A stretch of DNA of 23,127 bases. Source: Gracilaria vermiculophylla. Its lineage: Eukaryota > Rhodophyta > Florideophyceae > Gracilariales > Gracilariaceae. The stretch's first letter is position 1. Each line of letters begins with the position of its first letter. Under the pieces are notes generated by a model that was not told where the DNA came from, searched no databases, and was given only the letters and a program-made list of their open reading frames with translations. The stretch spans positions 2,390,636 to 2,413,762 of the forward strand of contig JAHNZQ020000010.1 in NCBI GenBank assembly GCA_019155205.2, written 5' to 3'. A program made the position numbers and the translations under genes. Of the stretch, positions 1 through 9,594 are shown piece by piece.

Positions 1-1000
1 CGACGCCCGCCACTTTTCAAGCATGAAAAGCTTCAAATCGTTGAGTTAAACGCCAAGAAACATTCCTACAGTGCTATCGCTAAAAACTTAAAGCGTTCTA
101 GGGTCACAATTGCTACTTTTCTATAAAACCCGACTCTATAGTGCTTAAAGTCATCCTCTGGACGCCCAGAGAAGCTCAGACCAGTAGATAAGAGAGCTAT
201 TAAAAAGAGAGCTGTGCAAAGGAAAAGTATCGTGCAAAACAATTAGAATTAATCTTAATCTCAACGTTCCTACATCAAATATATGGAGGCAGATAAACAG
301 CACAAACTTATTAAAATATTAAAAAAAAACACTTTCTTTCTTCAAGACCATCACAAGCCCAAGAGGATTGTCAGGTGTGCTGGAAAAGCCTAATGGAGAA
401 AAAAATGGGAAAATATCATTCTTAATGATGAAAAAAAGTTCAATTTGGACGGACCAGATTGCTATAAATTTCATTGGCACGATCTTTGTAAACAACGTCA
501 TGAAGTTTATACCAAGAATTCAGGTAGAGGCTCTGTAATGGTTTGGGCAGGTATTTCTAAAAAAGGTTTGACTGAAATTGCCTTCATTGAAACAAACATG
601 AGTGCGTAAAAATATCAAGAAGTTCTATAAAGTCATTTTCCGCAGCTTCGTTTATGTTTTCATGAAAAAATTTTCATTTTTCAACAGGATAATGCGCCTG
701 TACACACTTCATCTTTAATCCAAAATTGGCTACAGGAGTCTGAAGTATCTGTTTTAGAGTGGCCGGCGCGCTCACCAGATTGGAACCCAATTGAAAACGT
801 TTGAGGACTGCTGACGAGGATGGCTTATGCGCATGGAAGCCAATTTCAGACAGTTTTTTAATTAAAAGAACTGTATTAAACATTGCTGGAAATCTATAAC
901 TGTTTCAACTGTAAATCAGTACATCAATTCGATGCCAAAACCTTTTATTAGCGTTATACGACAAAAAGGATGCAAAATGAATTATTGAGCGTCGCGCAGT
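1..1000 (+). pseudogene. Tc1/mariner transposase pseudogene
   Basis: This is a cut-and-paste DNA transposase relic. The window opens inside the N-terminal helix-turn-helix (HSYSAIAKNLKRSR), followed by a GRPEK linker of the kind found between the two Tc1 DNA-binding subdomains. The catalytic domain follows: NDEKKFNLDGPD (first Asp), GSVMVWAGIS, FQQDNAPVHTS (second Asp) and WPARSPDWNPIENV (Glu). There are 34 residues between the second Asp and the Glu, the DD34E spacing of Tc1 elements. All three catalytic acids survive, but many in-frame stops (for example at 124-126, 139-141 and 235-237) and at least one frameshift break the gene, so it cannot make transposase. The start lies outside the window and no terminal inverted repeat could be fixed. 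The family call is firm from the motifs. Confidence 0.9.
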
Positions 1001-1027
1001 AAAGATTTGTTATTGATGATCATATGC

Positions 1028-1150
1028 TTTTGAAACGGTTTTTTGACTCTACTTTTTTCTGAAACCTATTTTTGTAGGCGTACTGTATACATTTGGTAGT
1101 TTTTTGAGATTCCACAGCATGTCGTATGTTTTTGAAACAGTCTGTACTTG
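1028..1150 (+). repeat. Tc1-associated 3' repeat, copy 1
   Basis: This ~120-bp AT-rich segment directly follows the transposase relic and recurs, diverged, near 17314-17437. Both copies share TTTTGAAACGGTTT, then TTGAC, TGTAGGCG and CACAGCATGTC in the same order and spacing. It is probably the 3' untranslated and terminal part of this Tc1 family. From 1151 to 1433 I see no coding homology. Confidence 0.55.
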
Positions 1151-1433
1151 GTGGGATCCACTTGCTTCGTGATCGGCATCAACAACAATATGCAGTTTCG
1201 CAACCCATTGATCCGTTTCATGTAGCTGGATCATTACAGAGTTTACACAAACGCCCAGATGCTTACTTCGTGTTTATTTGGTGAAATACAGCGGTGACAG
1301 CACGTAGTACGTAGAACACGTTTGCGACCAAACTGAAATGGTAGATTCCATTAATGGGTTAATCAGGCAGCTGTACGAAGTGAAAGTCGTTGAAGTCGAT
1401 CAGTCCGTTTTTGGCGCCTTACGATTCTAGAAA

Positions 1434-1958
1434 ATGAACACCAAAGCTTTGCCTACAGCAGAAACAAACTCGCCAAATGATACAACGTCTAAACCTGCGC
1501 CAAAGACAACAGAAACGGCCAAAATGCACAAACCCTTTCGATTCACAGAAGGATAGGACCTCTTCTGGATCAGAGCAGTTCGCTCAAAAGACAGTCATAT
1601 CTTTAAACGAAGACATTTCGCAGACACATTTCTGAAGATACTCAAACGGTTTCTTGAGCGATAACCGTCATCTAGAATTGTAAAAAATTAAACGTTCTCA
1701 GAAGAAACCCTTCAAGACCGACTTAAAGTTCTAATACCTCTGCATCGTGCCGTATAAAAGAACAATATGAACGCTTCTGGCACTGCCAAAACGTACGGCG
1801 AAAAAAAAGTCCTCCTTAACAATCAAATTCTTCACATGGATGAAAACAGCAGCGAAAAACAAGTGAGGTGTAGTAAAAGACGCAGTGAGTTCAGGACTTC
1901 CGGTGCCAATGGGTGTGCACAAAAATCCTCATCTTTGAAGACAAAAATACACACGTGA
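1434..1958 (+). pseudogene. Myb/SANT-like DNA-binding protein relic
   Basis: One frame can be followed for 525 bases from ATG 1434 through four nonsense codons (first TAG at 1554-1556, then three TAA) with no frameshift. The translation begins with a Thr/Pro/Lys-rich tail, then FRFTEG.DLFWIRAV, which looks like helix 1 of a SANT/Myb-like domain (aromatic plus acidic pattern). Next come a TLQDRLKVLIPLHRA stretch and SGTAKTYGEKKVLLNNQI, then a charged helical tail. The order FTE.ED, RF/RL.L, ASG...YGEK..LLDD resembles Myb/SANT-like proteins abundant in oomycete genomes, often tied to transposons. That resemblance is from memory of the family and needs a profile search. The same frame stays partly open upstream to about 1263. 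It is non-functional as it stands. Confidence 0.55.
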
Positions 1959-2047
1959 ACATAAACTTCTATATGCTCACGAAGAAAGCAGGTCTCGTAG
2001 AGTATTACAAAAACAAAAAAGGTAAAACTTAGTTCAAGCATTCCAAG

Positions 2048-2727
2048 TCACTGACATCCTATCTCGCCCGATATGGGAGTAATACGCAAAACGGCATGAT
2101 GTAGATGAAAGAAAACCTGGCCAAACGGGAATTTTATGAATATGTCAGCCCGATTTTGTGCCGATGCAACATGCATTATCGACACTAAACCACTTGTGAC
2201 CGCATTTAGAACGTTACAATGTTGGATTTCCATATATTGTACTTTGTGCATTCCAAGGGCAGTGTTTTTCATATATATGGCTCCCAGTAAGTCCAGATAC
2301 AATGGCATAGGCTGACAACAATCATTTCCAAGTTAGTCAAAGGTGTTCTTCAGCCTACGTAACTGCTTTGTACGTTATACTTAGAAAGGGCATAGAACTT
2401 GGCTTCTGTAGTAGAAAAAGCCGTATACTTCTGCAACTTTGAGCTCCATTTGACGGATTCGTCACCAATACAGATGACGAATCCTCTCCTTAGGTGAGTT
2501 CAATCCAAACCACTACAAAAGTCAGCGTTCGGTCACTCTCATACAGCTGTAGAGCACGTTTGAGGAATGGGGAAGCCAACGTTGACTGTTGTCAGCAAGT
2601 AACGCACCTTTTTCTTTATGCATTACCAATACTGAGGTAATGGGCTTGTTGAAAACTTTTTCAGCATTGAAACAGGAGTACACAAGTCAGGTCTCGTCCT
2701 TATGCTGAAGAACATCATCGATCCCAT
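2048..2727 (-). pseudogene. Ty1/copia RT C-terminus and RNase H relic
   Basis: Read on the minus strand, this is the 3' end of a Copia polyprotein. It starts at the LTR edge with GSMMFFSIRTRPDL (Copia: GSLMY...TRPD), followed by KKKVRYLL, NADFCSGLDTHLRRGFV (Copia: DADWA.D...RRS.SG), VKWSSKLQKYTAFSTTEAKF (the classic SWSSKKQ...STAEAEY block) and, from about 2308 down, GMHKVQYMEIQHCNV and NRADIFIKFPFGQVFF (Copia: R.KHI.I..H..., ADI.TK.L). RNase H removes the RNA template during reverse transcription. In-frame stops at several places and shifts between blocks show it is dead. It continues at 3282 and again at 4806-5518, so this one element has been split by later insertions. Confidence 0.85.
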
Positions 2728-3281
2728 TGTAGTACAGTGGATTCTAAGTCAACATGGTGGCATGGCTTTACTATAGGATAATCCTTAGCAGGGCTCGTAT
2801 TCTACTCTCTGAGCCACATGGTGCATAACTTGGCGCACGTGTGCTACAGTTCCTCTAAGGAACGGTTGAATTTAGATTTACTTCAGTTACTTTTTGCAGG
2901 AAATTACTACAGTAGTGAGATCTGCCGAGGTGGGCTCCCGGCGTGATATTTTCTCTGCCGTTCGAGCTCCACCTTTTAAAAAGTAAACCAAGCACCCTCG
3001 AATCTACGTCTGTTATTCCGGTTGGAGACTCTCGTCAAACATTCTTAGGTTTCTGAGCCACCGATCCCCAGATCACCTCGTAGGGGCGCCTTTAAGAGCA
3101 TCGTCCGCCCCAGTTAACCTCCTCCTCCACTTGGTGTTTACGGATCTTCTTTCCAAATTTCTCTGGCTCGTGACAGCGAGTACCGGAGACCTCCTTTAAG
3201 AACTTGCGCCTTTGGAGTCAACAAAAACTCCTAATGGACGTTGTGCGCTACTACCGCGAAAAGAGAACTGCCGATACCACA
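2728..3281 (+). repeat. Solo Gypsy LTR inserted in the Copia relic
   Basis: This ~554-bp LTR begins TGTAGTACAGTGG and ends GATACCACA. It matches the three other LTRs in the window along its whole length. The flanks are CCCAT on the left (2723-2727) and CCAAG on the right (3282-3286), a decayed 5-bp target duplication. Removing the LTR and one flank copy restores the Copia frame exactly (VLG joined to SMMFFS). No primer site follows the LTR, so this is a solo LTR left by recombination. It holds a small hairpin, GGAGT at 3214-3218 pairing with ACTCC at 3227-3231. Confidence 0.85.
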
Positions 3282-3375
3282 CCAAGAACTTATTTGTAAG
3301 GAACAGTACTCATAGATGTCAGCTCACTCTCAGTAGGAACAGCTACATCTCCATAGAGACACTGAGTGTCTGGGA
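3282..3375 (-). pseudogene. Copia linker fragment beside the solo LTR
   Basis: On the minus strand this reads GDVAVPTESELTSMSTVPYK, a stop, then VLG at the LTR edge. It continues in frame into GSMMFFSIRTRPDL on the other side of the solo LTR. In Copia polyproteins the segment just before G(S)LMY is of this kind (PYR..VGSLMY), so it is the missing link between RT and RNase H. Copia similarity fades above about 3370, where the module region begins. Confidence 0.65.
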
Positions 3376-3690
3376 GCGGGTATTTTGATGGCACATGTGC
3401 TGCAAAGCGCGAGAAGCGGACAGACACCCAGATGTTTGATCCTGGCTTCCAGTGAGGGTAGCTAGCTGGCAGAACCCCTCCGATGGGGCCTTAGGTGTTA
3501 AAGGTAGATGACCGGCCGTGTCTGTGGTGGAAGCACCCGATGAGCGTCTGAAGCTGTCCGCAAAGCGGTGAGATCAGATCCAAAGTCCTCCTTGGCGGAC
3601 ATTTATTGTCCGCAGAGTAGTGGTAGCTACTGTACTTATACAATCGGGAAAAAATACTAAATAAATTATAAAACTAATAACTTTAGCCAT
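3376..3690 (+). repeat. Non-coding module, copy C (truncated)
   Basis: There is no convincing coding frame here. The part near 3535-3640 aligns by eye with 21265-21380 and 4360-4565 around the anchors CCGATGA, GCGTCYGAAG, CCTTGG and a closing CTACTG. It ends in an AT-rich tail with GAAAAAATACTAAATAAA, which is shared with copy A. It is probably a piece of the same repeat family that lies between RT and recombinase in the DIRS-like element. Confidence 0.4.
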
Positions 3691-4006
3691 GACCAGCATT
3701 GCTGGGAGGGTCCGTCTATGTGTGTGGTAGTTGCCGGCTTTTCACGGCGCATGTGAACGCTGTGGAAGGGCAGTACAGGTGTGTAGCCAATACCACCTTT
3801 CATAGGGTCATCCGAAGAAGGGGTCCAACTATCAACTGCAGCATAACAACCGGTGGTGAGGGCGTGAAAAACTTCCAAGTTCTTTCTGACGACAGGGTCA
3901 GTAGACTGCACAAGCGGGCATTTCACTGCAGCAAAGCGTTATGCATATGACATATGCAAACAAGCTTTTCAATTAAAAGGACGCTGATGGAGGATGATTA
4001 ATTCAG
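3691..4006. other. Unassigned spacer between modules C and A
   Basis: Two overlapping open frames of 83 and 86 codons lie here on opposite strands. Neither shows a domain, motif or composition I can recognise. The right end (about 3940-4000) is AT-rich. The stretch belongs to the ~1.4-kb block that splits the Copia relic. Confidence 0.3.
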
Positions 4007-4620
4007 TCTTTTTGTAGTGCAATACCCCTGAGGGGAAGTGACCACAAAAGATGTTCGAACATCTCTCTCGCGAGGTAGTTCGGGGGCAGAGCCTTTCTTA
4101 GGCGAGCCACACGAGTCGAGCGTAACTCTGGGGCCCAGCCGTCGCAATGGGTGCAGGAGGAAACGAGTGGAGAAACCGGAGATCCGGCAAGTCCTGTGCT
4201 TGAGGCCATTTCCGTAAGTACGGTAAGATTTTCCTGAAATATATCCGGCTTTCACTGCGCGGCCAGGTAATATATTAGGCCGCAAGGGTATAGGGCGAGC
4301 TGCGTGCAGTGAGTGGCGGACGTAGTCTAAAAACGAGAAAACCGTAGACCCGGTTGGGATAACCTCGTCCGAGGGCGAACCTTAAAGAAGGGAAGAATAG
4401 TCTAGACAATGATTCTCGGCGTCATGGGCCGCTTGCGTAGTCCTGCGCGAGTTTCTCCAAGGTCGAGAGAGATACTCACGTGGGCGGCAGGTCAGACCGA
4501 AAATCCCGCATGGTGCGGTTTACTGGGCGCGACGGCCGAAGTGCCGTGGCACTAAGTACTGTAGCTCTAGAGCCGAAATGGCCGAGATAACTAGATAAAT
4601 AAATTAGCGAAAAATACTAA
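4007..4620 (+). repeat. Non-coding module, copy A
   Basis: This copy starts with TTTTGTAGTGCAATACCCC followed by TGAGGGG and GACCAC. It ends near GGCACTAAGTACTGTAG plus an AT-rich tail with GAAAAATACTAAATTAA. The same beginning and end recur at 20851-21380. Several short hairpins are plausible, for example CCCC-TGA-GGGG at the start, whose loop differs while its stem is kept in the other copy. No protein homology is seen. It sits inside the block inserted in the Copia relic. Confidence 0.5.
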
Positions 4621-4805
4621 ATTAACCCTGCAAGGCAGGCGCCAACCGGGGCTCATACGGCAGCCATCCGGCCGCGCGCAGCTGCTGCGCACGTGCCATG
4701 GCGTGCGAAATGCGCCGTGCCGGTTCCTCCGAAACCCAACGCGTAAACTGACGCGAATCGCCTTCGCGGCATTAACCGTTCTCATAAGTGCGGCCTAACT
4801 GGAAT
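4621..4805. other. GC-rich unassigned stretch
   Basis: This stretch is rich in short inverted repeats (such as GCGCAGCTGCTGCGC near 4675-4690). A 64-codon minus-strand frame covers it, but its Arg-rich translation has no recognisable domain. The right edge near 4800 is where Copia RT similarity resumes, so this is the end of the inserted block. Confidence 0.3.
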
Positions 4806-5518
4806 TCGGTGCACCGGCAAACTTCCGAGTAAAAACCTCCCTGGAGGGCGTTGCACTTCACTTTTCTTCAATTGAGACTCCCAATTACAGATCCGTTTTT
4901 CCAAGGTTGGATATATCACACTGCGCACAAATTTGGTTCTTTACCCGTTGCGTGAGATGAGAGCGACCAAAGATGCTCAGATCGTTTACATAAGCCAAGA
5001 CAATGACAGTATTCTAGCCGGTTTCCTTCACAAAAAATCAATGGTCTGAATAAAGTGATTTGAAACCAACATGGCGGAGATAAGCCGAAATGTTTTCAAT
5101 CCAGAGTCGTAGAGCTTCCCGTGTGCCAAACAAAGACTTGACAAGTTCTACGACGCGTCCATTTGCCTCATCTATATTTGGGATTGTAGGACGTTTGATC
5201 CAAACTGGAGCTTCTGTAGGCATAGGTGCATGAAGGTAGGCACCTTTCACATCAATATCTTGAAGGTCCTAATTCATTGCAGTAGTAATAACCATCATCA
5301 CCTGCAATATTTCATAGTTGAACACCGGAGCATATAAAGTGCATGTATCAGAAACGTCTTGAAAGTTTCCCCTAGCAACCAAACGGGCCGGGAAACCTAT
5401 TGAGCGTCCGAGATGGTCTCGTTTATGACGCAAGATAAACCCAGAAGGGATTAGCTTTCCTCGATCACTTGTAACATCTTCATACGTACCGAAGGTACGG
5501 ATTGTTTCAAATTCAGAG
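4806..5518 (-). pseudogene. Ty1/copia reverse transcriptase relic
   Basis: Minus strand, in one frame from the Gypsy LTR edge at 5518: SEFETIRTFGTYEDV (Copia: E...L..N.TW..V), PSGFILRHKRD, RLVARGNFQD (Copia: KARLVA.G..Q), DLQDIDVKGAYLHAPM (Copia: QMDVK.AFL.G.L), VWIKRP, LVKSLFGTREALRLW (Copia: L.K.LYGLKQ..R.W), FVKETG, LAYVNDLSIFG, then LGVSIEE. The catalytic YVDD is YVND near 4975-4995, so one metal-binding Asp is lost. Nonsense codons lie at about 5266 and at 5038-5040, with others further on. The N-terminal gag, protease and integrase are missing because the Gypsy element begins at 5519. The enzyme once copied element RNA into cDNA. Confidence 0.9.
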
Positions 5519-6071
5519 TGCAGTACTGTCAGGCCTCCTGTCGAGGTAGTAAAGCACAACGTCCGTTAGGAGTTTTTGTAGACTTCAAAGGTGCGTGTTC
5601 CTGAAGGTTGTCTCGGGTATCCGCTGTCGCGAGCCGCGGGAATTCTTAATGGGGATCCGCAAACACCAAGCGGAGGGTGAGGTTCACTGGGCGGATAATG
5701 CTCCTCCAGGCGCTGCTATGATGCGACCTGGGGATCGGCGGCTTAGAAACCTGAGTTGATTGACGAGAGACTCCAACCGGAAAAGTAGATGAAGACCCAA
5801 GGGTGCTTGTCTTTACTTCCCCAGTGGTGGAGCTCAACTGGCAGATTAAGTATGAAGCCGGGAGCCCGCCTCGGCAGGTCTCGCTACTGTACTAATTACC
5901 TGCATAAATTAAGTAAAATAAATAATACTTCTACTGTCCCTCAAGGATACTGTAGCGCAGGTGGGCGGGACTCTGCACCACGTGGCGCAGCTTATAAAAT
6001 ACGAGCCCTCCTTAGGAATATTATACCGTATGGCCAAACCACCCTAATACCTTAGGAGCCACTGTACTTCA
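5519..6071 (-). repeat. 3' LTR of the Gypsy element
   Basis: This 553-bp LTR is in minus orientation; in plus coordinates it runs from TGCAGTACTGTC to ACTGTACTTCA. It is homologous throughout to 15499-16052 and, inverted, to 2728-3281 and 21777-22331. The ends carry an imperfect inverted repeat (TGTRGTACWGT), longer than the usual few bases. The outer edge cuts the Copia RT relic. Confidence 0.9.
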
Positions 6072-6085
6072 TACCCCCTTTCCTA
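6072..6085 (-). other. Polypurine tract
   Basis: On the minus strand the bases just before the 3' LTR read TAGGAAAGGGGGTA, directly followed by TGAAGTACAG, the LTR start. A purine run at this spot primes plus-strand DNA synthesis in LTR retrotransposons. It confirms the element's orientation and the LTR boundary. Confidence 0.85.
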
Positions 6086-6509
6086 AATTGCACCACGTCC
6101 TCGAGGTGCATCTTCCGATTTCTTGATCCCCGGGGTGGCTCCTATCAGTGTTGAGGCAATTGCGGCCTGCGGCGGTTTGCTCGTTCTCTCTTTCAGGCGT
6201 TCCTTCCTTTCTCCATACTCCTGCGCGGCGTAATGCCGCGGGCTCGCGTTTCATCCCTTGCGGCGTTTGTGGGCCCTGCTACTCCTTAATTCGGCTGCGT
6301 CTTCTCCTTCTTGGTGTCACCCGTTGGTGCTGTCGCGCCAGTCGGCGGCGCGAGTGTCCGCGTGTTCCGGCGGGCCGTGCGCGGTGCCAGCGCGCAACTT
6401 CCGTGGACGAAGCGTGAGTCAGTCCCAAGGAGATACCGACCCCTGGAGACGCTTGCTACACAGATTCCTTTGAGGCTTCTTCTTTTGGGACACCCGCTTC
6501 CTCTCGTCC

Positions 6510-6526
6510 GCTCATTCAATGTCCGT
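6510..6526 (+). promoter_or_regulatory. Possible oomycete-type initiator (Inr)
   Basis: GCTCATTCAATGTCC resembles the oomycete initiator, whose core is GCTCATTY. It lies 65 bases upstream of ATG 6582 of the antisense gene, within the usual distance for oomycete genes. The downstream T-rich flank of the full consensus is weak here. The rest of 6086-6509 is pyrimidine-rich, with no clear gene. An 8-base match could be chance. Confidence 0.35.
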
Positions 6527-6581
6527 GAAGGTGCTCGACTCATAATACTCTCGTCCACATCCCCGTCATCTTCCGTTGGAT

Positions 6582-8753
6582 ATGAACGCGCGCCTCGCTG
6601 TGGTGCACCATACCTCTCCTAGTTCCGGTCGCCCGGCTCCTCCTCGAATTCCACGGCGGTGGCTTGACGCGGTTCCCTCCTCGGTAGTGCATATAGCCAC
6701 GGGTCGTTCTCCTAGCGGTGTCAAATCTTTCTCCTCAGGTGCTACCAAGCGTTCGGTCGCCATCCATCCAGCTTTCGACACCTTCGGCATGTCTTCTCCG
6801 ACTCCGGCTTCTACTTCTCCTTCGAATCCTGAGGTGTATCACACCTCAACCGGTACACCGTTCCGCCCAGGGGAGCATTTCGATCATCGCCCCACGTGGA
6901 TCTTCGTCCCATTTCATGACAGGCGCGTGAGTCTCCGGTGCCCCGTGGAGGACTACATTCACCACTTCGGCCCATACCTTCAGGCGATGCAATTCCGCGC
7001 CGTACCGGAGGTTGCGTGGAACGACCAGAAGCGGAACCGCGTGGATGCTTATCGCGCTCACTGGCTTCATACTCCGGTGCACGGTGACAACGCTCCAAAC
7101 ACGGTGGGACACTGCGATACTCCATATCTGAGGTTCGCTGAGGATCGAGAGGTCCAGGCGCGACTCCAGATACTGTTCCACAGGGAAAGCTCGCACCAGA
7201 GAGCGTGGCGACCCAAAAGCATCACCGACGGGCGCTGTGCCCTCGCGGTTTTGCCCTTCGATCCCCCATACGATAGCCTCGACTGGCTCAACCGAAATCG
7301 ATGGGGGACGCACCTTGCGGACGAGACTCGAGTACGCACCGCTTCCGGGTACTTCTATGGGTGGCATAACACAGAATTCCATGATATACCTTCCGGGCAA
7401 CGTCCGAAGTACTATCTCAAGGTAAATGACTCCTGAAGGGACCACTGGGTATCGCCGCACTTCTGTGTGGCGACGCCCGTAGCCTTCGCGTATCATACCT
7501 CCGAGGTCGTGGACCCCCCTGACTCCCACGGGCGGTTTGTAATGTTGGTCGCCTCGACGGAGTTCGCGGTCGGCACCCTAATGGCGTATTTCCAAGCAGC
7601 GGACGAAGGCGTAACCTCCTATACCCGATGCCGCGACGGCCGCCTTTACTGGGACTCGTCATATTAGCCGACCGCCGGGCGTTTGCTCCCCTTGTCGGCG
7701 TCCATCATACGGATCCTGCGCTCCTTTGGCATCCGAAACCTGGTTAAGGGCACCGCATGGAGGGCTTCCGAGGCGGGGACACTGTTGGACTACAACCTCC
7801 AGGTGGCGTGGAGTGACACGCCGTGTTTCCTCTGGTACGAGTACGGCGAGGAAAAGTTCCACCCTATTGTGAGGAGTCCGAATGGAGACGATGATGGGCG
7901 AGCATACACTGCCTTTCCCCGTCTGGCGCCATCTCGGGTTCCTCAGGTGCCAAGGCTCCGAGTGCCCGACTACGACCCTTTGATGGAGAGTCTGGCGCAT
8001 GATGCGCCCCATCGGTTACCTGCTCCGTCCCAGGATATGGGCGCACCTATTCAGGTGATAACTCCGCGGCCCGCCGCAGTGCCGAGTGCTCCCGCACTGG
8101 TAGCCGCCGTGTCGCGTATGGAAGAGGACGAGATTGCTCCAGTCCCGGTACCCTTGGCCCCAGTGTTGCAACCCCGATTGCGGAGCGTCCCTGTGCCTCT
8201 TCTTCGGCCTCGCCTGCAGAGCCTCTCAGTTCCCGCACCGCCGTCACCTTCGGTGTCACCGACTCCGTCCTTGGCATTGCCGACCTCCACTGCAGAACCC
8301 GTGGAATCCCGTCGGGGAGCGCCTGTCCCGGCTGGTCCGCCTTCCGCGGCTCCTTCCGTGGCGGTTGTTGCGCCGTCAACGGAGGTGGCCGCATCGGGTG
8401 CACCGTCAGGAGGAGTCTCCTCTGGGGCTCCGGAGGCTGCCTTCCAGGAGTTGGTGCAGGCGTGCGTGGTGACAGGCCGTCCTGCTCCGGCTCCTCCTGT
8501 AGAGGCTCTGCGCCAGGCGCGTGCTTGGGTCTTAGAGCTCCACAAGGCCCGGGCAGACCGAGCCTCGATTGCGGCCATTGAGGAAAGCCTGTCGGAGTTC
8601 TTCGAGAGCCAAGCATTCACGGCGAAAGCGCGCCTCGAAGCGGAGTATTCCACGCGATTCGGTGACCTGCAGGTCATGGAACCCTTGCAATGGGAGCTAG
8701 TTCCCGGTAGAGGCGAAAAAAAAGATCCTCCAGTTGGAGCCGAAGCTCCGTGA
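6582..8753 (+). pseudogene. Antisense accessory gene of the Gypsy element, unknown function
   Basis: I do not recognise this protein. One frame runs from ATG 6582 to TGA 8751-8753, about 724 codons, broken only by TGA 7434-7436 and TAG 7665-7667 and with no frameshift. Residues 1 to about 85 are Ser/Pro/Arg-rich. Residues about 85-460 look globular, rich in Trp, Tyr, His and Pro (RPTWIFVPFHDRR, YFYGWHNTEFHD, CFLWYEYGEEKFHP). Residues about 470-620 are a Pro/Ala/Val/Ser linker. The last ~100 are helical and charged (ALRQARAWVLELHKARADR). No signal peptide or membrane helix is evident. An A8 run at 8716-8723 near the end could have shifted the frame: the next frame continues as KKILQLEPKLRERLFQYD to TAG 8773. 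It converges with pol, 188 bases apart. A second possible start is ATG 6789. Minus-strand frames in this region are shorter and low in complexity. Confidence 0.65.
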
Positions 8754-8941
8754 ACGGTTGTTCCAATATGACTAGGCCGTGCCCGCGAGCTCAGCGACAC
8801 GAAGTGCCGCCACGGGAGCATGCGAAATACGAGCAAAAGCATCCTGAAGGCGAAAAAGATAACTCCAGGTACGGGATAGACGGCGGAGACGAACAACATC
8901 TCCAATTGGTGGCCCCCTCCCCCTTTCCAAAACGTAAGCGC

Positions 8942-9594
8942 CTATGTGGAGAGACGTTTCCGCACCAGATTGGCGTGATATCGCCTAGGGAAGTTCCCGT
9001 GGATATGTTCCGGAGGTTCTTCCGTGTCGTCCTTCGAGATGTACCCGTACCAGCGGACGCGGTACAGTATTCCTGCAGGGGTTTGTCGATGGGAGACGAT
9101 ATGGTCCACCGCGTAGAGGATGTCACCTTCAGGGGTCAGGATGGCATCTAGAGCCTCCACAAATGTTTCACCGAGAGCGGTGATGCGGTTTTCAGTATCC
9201 CGTGGTGTCGTCGCGCCTGAGGTGGTCGGATGAGAAATCTCCGCGCGTTGTCCCTGAGGTGGGGTGGCAGGCATTCCTGAGAGGCTGGGCGTTGAGACTT
9301 TCGTCACCTTATCACGGGAGACGCCGTCTCGGAACGCGTTCACCTCAATCGCGACAGTATCCCTATAGGTGTCCAGGATTTTTTAGGGCCCTGAGGTGGT
9401 CGGCGCTAACTTGTGCGTGACGTCCGGTGGTTCGTCGGATGTTTCCCCGGGTTTGTCGAGGAAAACCTCGTCGCCTTCCTTCAGGTGAGAGCCTTCAATC
9501 ACCTTCCAGTCGCTGTCCTGTTTGCATCTCCTCTGCGAGGCGTTGAGTCTCTCCTTTGCAAGGGAGAGTGCGTTCTCATACCGCCTTAGCATGA
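8942..9594 (-). pseudogene. Integrase C-terminal region and chromodomain
   Basis: This is the last part of pol, in a different frame from the integrase core. It starts with RRYENALSLAKERL and KEGDEVFLDKPGE (the integrase GPF/Y-like region, with GP at the stop TAA near 9383-9385, then KILDTYRDTV). A Pro/Thr-rich spacer and a chromodomain follow: YAVDHIVSHR, YRVRWYGY, DTEEPPEHI, FPRRYH, ending RKRLST and a stop at 8942. Chromodomains bind methylated histone H3 tails and steer integration to silent chromatin. The usual Trp of the (T/S)WEP motif is Glu here, which may weaken the aromatic cage. One nonsense codon and one frameshift (about 9595) separate it from the core. Confidence 0.85.

Noticed and set aside
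3666..3950. Overlapping 86- and 83-codon frames as host genes.
   Set aside because: They lie on opposite strands of the same bases, have no motif, and sit inside a repeat block.
6846..7529. A 227-codon minus-strand frame.
   Set aside because: It is shorter than the plus frame that crosses the same region and extends ~2.2 kb. The plus frame has the more protein-like composition, although coding direction is not proven.
8051..8905. A 284-codon minus-strand frame.
   Set aside because: It lies opposite the low-complexity linker of the antisense gene. Its Ala/Gly/Thr-rich translation is what a shadow of a Pro/Ala/Val-rich frame gives, and it has no link to pol.
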